Assembly: GCA_003194525.1 (NCBI GenBank)
Contig: NBIV01000012.1
Coordinates: 496,001 to 560,000 of the forward strand
DNA length: 64,000 bases
Reading direction: 5' to 3'
From: Gracilariopsis chorda
Taxonomy: Eukaryota > Rhodophyta > Florideophyceae > Gracilariales > Gracilariaceae
Shown: positions 53,391-62,600 of the stretch, piece by piece
Numbering within the stretch: position 1 is the stretch's first letter
How the letters are laid out: each line of letters starts with the position of its first letter
The notes under the pieces: model-generated
Database searches by the model: none
The model's input: only the letters and a program-made list of their open reading frames with translations
Told to the model about the DNA's origin: nothing
Translations under genes and position numbers: made by a program

Positions 53391-54769
53391 TCACTCCACA
53401 GGTTCTTCTTCAGGTAGTTCGTCGTCATAGGCTTCTTCCCTGTACTCTCCAACATCATCTTGGTCGTCTCCGGCTGTTGCGTCTTGGTATTGGGTGTATT
53501 CTTGAATCAAATCTTGCATGTTAGACTCAGCTTCGTGGAACTCCATTTCATCCATTCCCTCACCCGTGTACCAATGCAAGAAAGCCTTGCGCTTGAACAT
53601 GACGGAGAACTGGTCTCCAACTCTCCTAAACATCTCTTGAATAGCTGTAGAATTGCCGATGAAAGTACCGGTGACCTTTTGACCCGGGGTGGAACGTTAC
53701 ACACACTTGTCTTGGTGTTATTCGGAATCCATTCCACAAACTGGCTGGCGTTCTTGTCTTGAATTTTTCTCATTTCATCTTCAACTTCTTCAGTAGAAAC
53801 CTTGCCTCGGAAATAGGCTGCGGCTGTGAGATAGCGACCTTCATGAGGTTTACAGTCTGCCATCATGTTCCTTGATTCAAACATTTGAGAGGTGATTTCT
53901 GGGACACTCAAAGACTTGTACACCTGACTTCCGGGGCCGGAGAGCGGTGCGTAGCCAACGACGAAGAAGTGCAGGCGGGGGAATGGAATGAGATTGACGG
54001 CAAGCTTGCGAAGATCGGCGTTGAGCTGACCTGGGAACCGAAGCGAGCACGTAACACCAGACATGACACTTGCAACCAGCTTGTTCAAGTTCTCGTAGTT
54101 GTTATCGGATGCGGGTGCCTTGAGAGTGTTGGTGCAAATGTTATACAAGGCTTCATTGTCAATAGAGAAGACAGCATCGGCGTTCTCGATGAGCTGGTGA
54201 ATGGAAAGAGTGCAGTTGTACGGCTCAACGACAGTATCGGAAACCTTCGGCGAAGGCATGACAGAGTAGGTAACCAGCATACGATCAGGATAATCCTCAC
54301 GAATCTTCGACACGAGCAGGGTACCAAGACCCGAGCCGGTACCACCACCAAGGGAGTGCGACACCTGGAAGCCCTGCAGAACGTCACAAGCCTCAGCTTC
54401 ATGCCGAACACGATCGAGCACGGAGTCGATTAGCTCGGCGCCTTCTGTGTAGTGCCCCTTTGCCCAATTGTTTCCCGCTCCCGATTGACCACAGACAAAG
54501 TTTTCTGGACGGAAGAGCTGTCCCAATGGGCCAGCCTTGATGTTATCTAGGACGCCGGTTTCTAAGTCGAGCATAACGGAGCGGGGAACAAAGCGACCTT
54601 CAGACGATTGGGTGTAGTAGACGCCGATTCGCTCTTTCTGGTTTTCGTCGTGGCCGGTATACTCGCCGTTGGGGTTGATTCCGTGCTCATCGGAGATGGT
54701 GGTCCAAAACGCGGTTCCCATCTGATTGCCGCATTGTCCAGCTTGAAGACAAACGATTCCGCGTGACAT
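53391..54769 (-). CDS. TUBB: beta-tubulin with one single-base frameshift
   Basis: Encodes about 459 residues of beta-tubulin once one base is restored. The first part (54769 down to about 53686) includes AGQCGNQMG, the GTP signature [14 protein letters not shown] and [20 protein letters not shown]. Just after VCNVPP the frame breaks at a short G run on the coding strand (plus 53683-53685, CCC). An extra G there would continue as [15 protein letters not shown] and then into the second frame at [20 protein letters not shown] and the acidic tail. Without it, translation ends at 53507 after about 420 residues. Because tubulin is essential, a sequencing or assembly error is the likeliest cause. 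The N-terminus is MSRGI instead of the common MREI. Confidence 0.92.
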
Positions 54770-56188
54770 GGTTGCGGAGGCTGAAAGATCAAGTAAGATA
54801 GAATGAATGAAGGAGGAATGAGGAAGTGAAAAGAGCGAAAGAAGAAAGTTGGAAAAGAAAACCGTTTATGCTGGTGGAGGTGGGGAGCTGGAGGGGGGGG
54901 TAGGTGGGTTGGTGTTGTGAGTGTATGTAGAGGGTGGAGCGGCAAGGAGGGGGGGGTGGTATGCACGAAAAACACAAAGATTTAAATAGTAGCAGCGTTT
55001 CATTAGGCACAGCAGGGGCGCGAATAAACGCAAAAAACAGCGTTGGCGGCGGTGGGTAAGCGCGGCGCGCCGGTTTGGCGCGCATACGCAGTGCACAAAT
55101 GGCGTGCGTTCGCCAACGGTCGGAAAAGCGCGGCGTACGGCACTGTTTTGAGCGCGTCGCCGGGGATTTGAACCAAAATTTCGAAATGTTGAATGGCGCG
55201 GCGCAACCTCCAGCTCGCTGCTGCTCGTTGCGATGCTGTCAACTCGCACGCGCGTGGCACATTTACCCGCGCTTTTCTTGCAAGCGACCAACCAACGAGC
55301 GCTTTGGCGCTGTAATGCTCCTCTGCACCTCGTGACACTGTTGATCCACCTTTCCAACTCGCGGCGAAACTGCGGGAGCCGAAGATCGACAACGAGCTGC
55401 AGGTGCCCGTCCGAGTACGAGCATATACGCATTGCCCTTGTATCCGCACTACCACGGGCACATATCTACTGCATTGCAGTATCTACGAAGGGTAGATGCA
55501 GCCGCCTCGTCTGTGGATAGAAGGCACCCCTGGTTGGAAACAAGGCTGGCTGCGCATGCCGCAGAAACAGGAAGATGCGGTTTTCCAAATTCCGTTTTTC
55601 TTCTCCGAGGCTGCGTGGTTTAGAGTATTTTAGGGGAAGCTCTGCCTCACCATTGGACCAAATGCGCCAGATTTACAGCTGGGCGTCCAATCACAGCCGG
55701 CTGCGGTTTCCGTGGCGATGAATCCTCGCCGCACGGCTGTAAAGCGCGCGCGAGAGGAATTAGCGCGAGAAAATGCAACTTTCAAGCATTGGCAGGCGCG
55801 CAGATAGCGCGCCTACGTTTCTATTCCCATTCGCTTTACGCTTAAAACGCTGATACCAACGGCAGCAGCCATGACTTTGCCCCTGTAGAGTTACGCTAGA
55901 GGCGTCAATGCACAGCTGTTCGCATTCAACTTTTAGCGCCAAGTGACCCATTTGTAACTCCGCTCCGCTATTGCATTCCGCATCCCGTATTCGCTGCACC
56001 TCAACTCGCACCGATATCACCCCATCACCCCATTCTCTGCGCACAACTACAAGGCTACGCACACACTCGTTGTCATTATAACACTTCATTCATTCACACC
56101 ACCGCCCGCCACCCCCCCCTACGCCCCCAATCTCAGCAACAACACCCTACACCTTCACCGTCCTTCTCGTATCTCCCACGTACCACCG
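54770..56188. other. 1.4 kb divergent region with G/C-rich simple sequence
   Basis: Spans the promoters of beta-tubulin (minus) and the Myb/SANT-like gene (plus). 54880-54960 is very G-rich on the plus strand, so the tubulin leader would be C-rich. 56090-56130 is C-rich just upstream of the Myb/SANT start. Frames of 95-188 codons at 54866-55520 overlap on both strands and are considered fortuitous. Confidence 0.45.
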
Positions 56189-57340
56189 ATGGGACGCGGC
56201 AAGTCCTGGTCACGCGATGAATCCGAGGCCGTCGCCAAAGCATGGGCTCATGTCTCCAGCGCCATCGCATCCCCCCGTGAACAAGGTGGCAAGCGTTTCG
56301 TAAACGCCCTCTACCAGCGTTTCGTCCAACTGGCCCCTGCAAATCTCAATGATCCAGGTCGCTGGCGTGCCCGCTCCCCCACTGCCGTCAAGACCCATTT
56401 CGATTCCATCGCCGACGAAGTCACCAAGTTCAACCGTATTCTGCGCCACGTCATTAACCTCCCCACCACCATAAACGTTAAACCACCGCCCGAAACTCTA
56501 CTCCGCGCCGCAGTCGCCGTCCACACCCACGTCATTCATATCCCGCAACTAGACTTCAACAATCTTCCGCCCGCCATTCCCGAGTGGAAACTCTTCCCTG
56601 CATGGCGCGTCCTTTCCGCTTCTGACCGCTTTGCTCCTAAGCACTTCATAACCTGGTCCGCAGAAAACGGTAAACCTATCCCTCCAGAGCTTCTACCGCT
56701 CGCCGAAATTCCTCAACCCATACACCCCGAACCCGCTCACGTCACAGCACCAACAGCGCCACCCACATTCACTCCGGTTACAAATGCCTCCATCCACCCA
56801 ACCGTGCCCGCTGCCACTGTCGACAACACGGACCGCTCTCCTCGCTTTCAGCGCTTCCAGTACAACACGAGTGGTAACAATCTAGACGACACGGAGCATG
56901 CGCTGAAGAAGCGGCGTGTGCAAGACGGGTCACAGCCTGAACCTCTCGTACACGCCCCAGGTGCTGAAGCCGACGTACTCACAACAATTGCTGCCGCCAT
57001 CCAACGTGTCGCTAACGGTTTGAACGCTGTAGCAGCTGCCCAGACCGAACGAAATTTAATTTCCTTGCTTTCTTTGCCACATGTGGAAACTTCCGAGAAC
57101 CGCACCCCGTACCTCAGTATGCTTCTCGAGAACCATCTGACACGTCTCAAGTCGCTCACCGGCGAGTCTTTAAAACAAGATGTTCAACCCAATACACCGC
57201 AGGGCTCACAAGGCACTCAACAACATCCCAATGGCGCTGAAGCTAATAGTATACCACCGTCTACCGATTCTCAGCAACAGCAGCAACATCAAGAACCTAC
57301 TCAACCAAGCAGTGTCACCAATGAGCACTCGGCGGACTGA
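56189..57340 (+). CDS. Myb/SANT-like DNA-binding protein
   Basis: A 383-residue protein. Residues 1-90 form a Myb/SANT-like (trihelix-related) domain: WSRDESEAVAKAWAHVSSAI, GKRFVNALYQRFVQLAP, and SPTAVKTHFDSIADEVTKFN, with tryptophan and hydrophobic spacing typical of the family. Such domains are frequent in red-algal and oomycete genomes, sometimes derived from transposon-encoded proteins. The middle (170-240) is Pro/Thr/His-rich. A helical segment at about 255-315 could mediate dimerisation, and the C-terminus is Gln-rich. It is probably a transcription regulator, with unknown targets. Intronless; the preceding 60 bp is C-rich. Confidence 0.75.
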   Translation: MGRGKSWSRDESEAVAKAWAHVSSAIASPREQGGKRFVNALYQRFVQLAPANLNDPGRWRARSPTAVKTHFDSIADEVTKFNRILRHVINLPTTINVKPPPETLLRAAVAVHTHVIHIPQLDFNNLPPAIPEWKLFPAWRVLSASDRFAPKHFITWSAENGKPIPPELLPLAEIPQPIHPEPAHVTAPTAPPTFTPVTNASIHPTVPAATVDNTDRSPRFQRFQYNTSGNNLDDTEHALKKRRVQDGSQPEPLVHAPGAEADVLTTIAAAIQRVANGLNAVAAAQTERNLISLLSLPHVETSENRTPYLSMLLENHLTRLKSLTGESLKQDVQPNTPQGSQGTQQHPNGAEANSIPPSTDSQQQQQHQEPTQPSSVTNEHSAD

Positions 57341-58094
57341 AACTCTACCCCCCAGTGCAACTTACGAATTTGTGTTTATGTGTATATAACGCTTATGCTT
57401 TCTGTCTGCGACCAGGCTTTCTGCTTTGGCTGACTTTTACGGTGAGAGGACCATTGATTATTGTCATACGTCTACCGAAACCCGAGCTGCGAGCAGAACG
57501 TGCTATCAGACCTTCACTCTTGGCAGAAGGATCTGTATAAAGTGCGCGCCGTATTGCATGGTGATTGAATCTCCTCTCATGTTATGCTGCACGTCTCCTT
57601 GAATGTCTTTGACCACAGTATTGCTATGAAAGCATCAGAGGAAAGGATGTACAACTTGTACAAGTTTTCGGTTTCCTCGTACTATCCTTGTTCTTCTGTT
57701 TATGACAGTATGCGCAATTTGAAAACTTGCAGGCAACACGCTTTACTCCTGGCTTCAGGGGCTGCATGATTATTGTATCGCTCAAATAGTCTGCATAATA
57801 AACTTGTTGAACCGACACCGTCAAGTGCGCCCTATGCATGGTCTTGACGCGATTCTATTTAGGAAACAGCGAGAAATAAATGAAGACTCGAAGTGAAAGC
57901 ATATCAAACTATTGCTGTTTTGTCACACATTCGCGTTTACTGCTACAGGAAATTAAATTGAGACATGGCTCGATGATTGCGACAGGGTGCGACTACAAGG
58001 AATGTTGGAGAACCCGCATATAGGAAAATCTCAAACGCACTGAAACTAGGACGCAGCGTACTGGGTGGGATGGACAGCTTTGTCATTTCGCATG
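57341..58094. other. convergent spacer with a possible unannotated 3-prime exon
   Basis: On the minus strand, 57393-57535 holds an open frame ending in a basic tail (SGFGRRMTIINGPLTVKVSQ, then SRKPGRRQKA and a stop). It has no ATG but is preceded by TTTATACAG, a possible acceptor. It could be the last exon of a small gene, but no partner exon was found, so I do not call a gene. Confidence 0.3.
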
Positions 58095-58838
58095 TCACGA
58101 AGGTGAAGATTGTGTGGGCAAAGCTGAGAGATGGTCGGCCAGACCCTCGCAAGCGCCCATGAGCAAGTCGAGGGCATACTCGAAGCCATCAGGTCCAGAC
58201 CAGTAAGGATCGGGCACCGCTTTACCCTTAAAGCTTTCATCCGGACTGAACTCGCTCATGAGTACAATGCGAGCCTTGGGGTGTTGAACTCCCCAGTGTC
58301 GGCGAGCGGTTTCTATTGCTTGCAGGTTGGCACGGTCCATAGCAATAATGATTTCGAAGTCGTCGAAGTCCTGCCTTGCAAGGGGACGCGAGCGACTTTG
58401 TAAGTTCAATCCGCGTTTGGAGGCTGCTTCGCGCATTCGCGGGTCCGCAAGATCACCCTCGTGGTAACTGAAACCGCCTTCTTTGTACCAGTTGGAGCTA
58501 CCGCCGCCTGTTCCGCACGAATCGACGAAAAACTGAGGTTGAAGGTTGCGTCTCTCGATCACGTCTTTCATGATGGCTTCGGCGGCGGGCGAGCGGCATA
58601 TGTTCCCGGTGCACAGCATGAGAATGCCTCGGCGACCAGAAGCGGACATGGAGAAGCGACAGGGTGGACGGGCTCGTCGGTTGATGGGGACTAGAGGTTT
58701 GTTGAGGCCGCGGCAGAGCGGGCAAGGATGTTGGGGGGTTGCGAGTCTGGTAAGCGCTGGTGAGACGATGAAAGAGGTGAACATACTGTATCTTGACGTG
58801 GGTCGGGGGCTGTCTGTAGTGGTGGGGCGGCGGCGCAA
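58095..58838 (-). CDS. low-molecular-weight protein tyrosine phosphatase
   Basis: A 247-residue open frame. The catalytic domain covers about 72-240. The P-loop CTGNICRS supplies Cys76 and Arg82 (C-x5-R), and the general acid is Asp210 in VPDPYW. Conserved SCGTGG and ADPRMREAASKRGLNL regions are present. The N-terminal 70 residues are rich in Arg, Pro and Ser and may be a plastid or mitochondrial peptide; Met19 or Met64 are other possible starts. The pocket has an insertion (NWYKEGGFSYHEGDLAD) that is longer than, but in the same place as, the cyanobacterial and plant forms. The substrate is unknown. Confidence 0.9.
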   Translation of the reverse strand: MRRRPTTTDSPRPTSRYSMFTSFIVSPALTRLATPQHPCPLCRGLNKPLVPINRRARPPCRFSMSASGRRGILMLCTGNICRSPAAEAIMKDVIERRNLQPQFFVDSCGTGGGSSNWYKEGGFSYHEGDLADPRMREAASKRGLNLQSRSRPLARQDFDDFEIIIAMDRANLQAIETARRHWGVQHPKARIVLMSEFSPDESFKGKAVPDPYWSGPDGFEYALDLLMGACEGLADHLSALPTQSSPS

Positions 58839-59617
58839 GTGGGCGTTCGTGGATTGGCGGGAGGAGAACTCTGGGAAGGTGTCCGGGTCAACAGCACTAC
58901 TTCACCGGCACACAGACTCACGAGCACCAGAACACGTCTCCAGTACTGTGCCAGATCAGGCGGCGTAGTGAGGGCGCGGAACACGAGTTGAAATATCTCT
59001 GTTCTACAGCATTTCATACACGAAAGGGTGGGCAACTCGGGCCCGAAGGCTATCCTGCTAAGCTATACATAACACAACAAACCCTGTATCCAAGATAGCC
59101 CTCGGAAAATTTGTATGATACAGTGGACCTATGTACCTTTGGTACCTTTGGTACCAACGGGTCCCGAGGGCTGTACCTTTGTAACCGTCGGCGCAAGGGT
59201 GGGACTGCCAGCGATGGATTGCTGCCGCTATCTTGGCGCGTCCGTAGCTAAAGTTTACCGTTTACACGTACGACATTTGCCAGTCGGGAATCAGAATGTG
59301 AAAGGACATTGAGGACGCCTGGGATCTCAAAAATTTGAACAAAAAACCGGCTATCGGTCCACCTCATCGCCCCACAAGCTGTTTAGCGCCATATGTTGAA
59401 GCTACCCGGTCACTGTAAAACGAAACTGCACCCAGCGTGGACCACGTTTCCCGGCGAGCACTAGTAGATACCACCTTACCTTCACTGGCCTGTGCCTCCC
59501 AGAGTATATTCCAGAACCGGCGCGTCAGTGGCCTGATGGCTCTCTAGCCTCCCTCGTACGCTCCTCCAACGCCGGACACTCTCCGATTGGCTCTCGTGAA
59601 CAACTCTCCTGCTCGAA
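58839..59617. promoter_or_regulatory. divergent region with tandem GTACCTTTG repeat
   Basis: Separates the phosphatase and Dicer-like start codons. 59133-59155 contains GTACCTTTG repeated twice then GTACC, followed by AACGG. This is the densest copy of the GGTACC-type motif found in several upstream regions. A 140-codon plus-strand frame at 58546-58968 is antisense to the phosphatase and is not called. Confidence 0.5.
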
Positions 59618-62600
59618 ATGAGTACATCTTCCGGCTCTGACGAGCCGCCTCGCAAGGAGCGGCGTGGAAGACGGCGTCGTTCGCAACGGTCTCATTCATC
59701 GCAGAGCGTGATTGATGCAGAAGAATGCTGCCTCACACTGGACTGGGGTTCTGAAGTCGACTCCACGGACAGTGAACCGTCATCAGTAGTTTCATCAACC
59801 GCTATTTTGTCTTTGCCGTCCACAAGCTTCCCGTTGTTACCAACGACACTACCTCCTCAAGAGGCAGGCGCCTCTCTGCGAGCCGACCACCCAAGTCATT
59901 CTTCTCCGGACCTCTCCAGGGGCTCCGACCGTCCTGTTCCAAAACCATCCACACTCACACCCCGCCGATACCAACTGGAGATTCTCCGTCGGGCTCAAGA
60001 GAGTAATGTTATCGCTCTTCTGGAAACAGGCTCTGGAAAGACTCTCATAGCTGCCCTCCTTGTCCGGGAAGTACTCAGATCTTTATACCAAACATCAAAT
60101 CAAAATACCTCACTACGTTCCACCTCTTCAACGGTATCCGAGGTTTCGTCGACAACAAAGCTCACGGAAATGGAAAGCGTTGCTACACCAATGCAGACTG
60201 TTTCACCTCCGGCGTTGAGTGATTCAACTTCACCAGTGCACATGACGGTCGATTCTTCTCCTCCTCCGACACAATCAGAGGATCCCTCTCCAGCACAGAA
60301 TCCTGTTACATCATCTAACGCCGATGCGGTACTCGAAGGACATATCCCTTCTAGTGATGCCCAGAAGGATGCTTTGCTGAAAGGCAGCGCACCCGCTGTC
60401 GAAGCAGTTTCACCTGCTATGCCTGACGTTGATACAGATGCTCACGAAAACCTGAAAACCTGCGCTTCTGGTTCTGATTCCACGACACAACGAAACGCCG
60501 ATCCACTCGTTGCGGTATCTGAAGAAAACAGAGGTGAGAGGGACGCCGCAAAACCTCCAGACACTTCCAGCACAACCACTTCGTTATTCAATGGGTGCAA
60601 TAGGGCATCCCAAACTGATATGAAGCAGGTTGTCTTTCTCGTCCATCGTGTTCCAATCGCACCGCAACAAGCTCAAGTTGTACGCTCAGTTATCCCTTCC
60701 GAGCACCAAGTCGCAGTTTTCTATGGAGATAAGAAAACCGACAACTGGTCTTCAGCCGAATGGATTCGTAAGGTGCGTGCCAAGAGTGTTCTTGTCATGA
60801 CAGCTCAGCTTCTGTTGAACATTCTCCGGCATGGAATTATTTCTATGGACCATATTGCGTTGCTTATTGTAGACGAAGTGCATCATGCTACCAGAAACCA
60901 CCCTTATTCCCGCATATTTGTCGAGTTCTATCATACGCTTCCGCCTGATCAACGACCGCGTGTCTTTGGGATGACTGCGACTCCAGTGAAGCGCAAGTCC
61001 GCTGCGAGCTCAGAATTAAGCTGCCAGACCGCAATTTGCGCATTGGAAGCTACCCTTGATGCGAAGATTGTTACAGTGTCCGACGACCACGTGAAGGAGT
61101 TTAATGAATTTGTACCCAAACCAGAGGAGTTTGTCTTGACGTACAAAGGGAATTCTTCAGAAGAAAACGTCGAGGAGTTTCAAGACTTCGAAGCCGAAAC
61201 GAAGGTTCTTTCAAAGATGGGTACGTATCAAGATTCCGAACAAGAGGAGAACGAAAAAGTCACTTGTGGAACATCTGGTGCTGGTCAGGATACTGGCAAG
61301 CCAGATAGTGCAGCAGGAGAGCAACGCTCACTAGAGCCCGACGAGATGAGTATCGTTTTTCGAGTTTGTCAGAAGCTGGGTTTTAAGGCTGCGCATGATT
61401 TCGCTCTCCACCTGTGCCGTTCCTCGAACACAGACCCTGGAAAGACGATAGATGAGTTACTCGCTGCAGGTGTGGACTCCCAACTGGAGAATGGCGGGAT
61501 CCCAGAAAAGGTCTCAAAACTACTCGATCTCCTTTGTTACGAATGCTTGCGCTGTGAAGAAGAGTCGAATACCTTATGTGATTCTGAGAAAGCCGATAAT
61601 AGCTTCAGATGTATCGTCTTTATTGAAGAACGTTGCTGCGCGCTTGCACTGGCTTGGTTGATTAATACTGTCTTTGAAGGTCTAAACAGGAAGTCGCTAC
61701 GAGCCAAGTCTGTGGTTGGTTGTCAGAGCGAATCACTTGTTCGTATGTCGCGCTCAAAGCTTCTGCGCACTATAGACGAATTTCGAAGAGGCGAGTACGG
61801 TATACTGATTGCCACGAACGTCGTGGAAGAAGGACTTGATGTTCCGGCGTGCAGGCTTGTGGTATCTTTCGACATCGTCACATCACCTACTGCGTACGTC
61901 CAAGCCCGTGGACGGGCGAGGAGAAGGAACGCCCGTTACATTGCGCTTGTGCAAGACGGCTTTGGGAGATGTTATAAGGCCTTCTTTGACGCAAGACGAG
62001 GTTCCCAGGTAATGAATTGGGTGGCAAAGGGTGCATCTCTTTCAGAAAAAGAGAAGAACGAACTCCGCGCTGGGTTCTTGACCGATAATCGTCTTGCATT
62101 GGACATCCTCTGCTCACGCACCACAGGCGCAAAGGTGAGACCTACAGAAGCAGTTAATCTTCTTCAAAGGTATTGCTTCATAAAGTCCTCAAGTTGGAAA
62201 ACCGATTTCTCGAATCCTGTTTACACCTGCCACGAAACCGAAGCTGGATTCCTGGCTACTGTGACCGTTGACGAGAAGTCTGGCATTGACAAGGGATGCT
62301 GCAGAAAGCCCCAGAAGAACGAAACTCTTGCTCGAAGATATGCAGCGCTTGATGCATACAGAAAGCTATATGAGATAGGTGAAGTGGATGAGTACTTACT
62401 ACCAAAGCGCCCAGCACGATCTCAACGTGTTTTGCGAACCACAGGTGATTTTGCAAATACTCCTGGTATTCGCATCTCGTCCAACAAAAAGGGCCAAAGG
62501 CGAAATGTAGATGTGGCATCAAAAGCTTCCAAAAAGCACAAGAGGGTTCGACGATGTCATATCTTTCACCCTGCTGTACTGCAACTGGAACACTCAGAAG

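Noticed and set aside
55155-55180. A minus-strand GGTTCAAATCC that looks like a tRNA B box.
   Set aside because: The bases around it do not form a 5-bp T stem, and no A box, anticodon arm or acceptor stem is found at the right distance.
54866-55461. Frames of 150-190 codons upstream of beta-tubulin.
   Set aside because: They are driven by simple C-rich sequence and GC-rich palindromic composition, with no recognisable domain.
58546-58968. A 140-codon plus-strand frame antisense to the phosphatase.
   Set aside because: It is the complement of a well-supported coding region and has no protein features.
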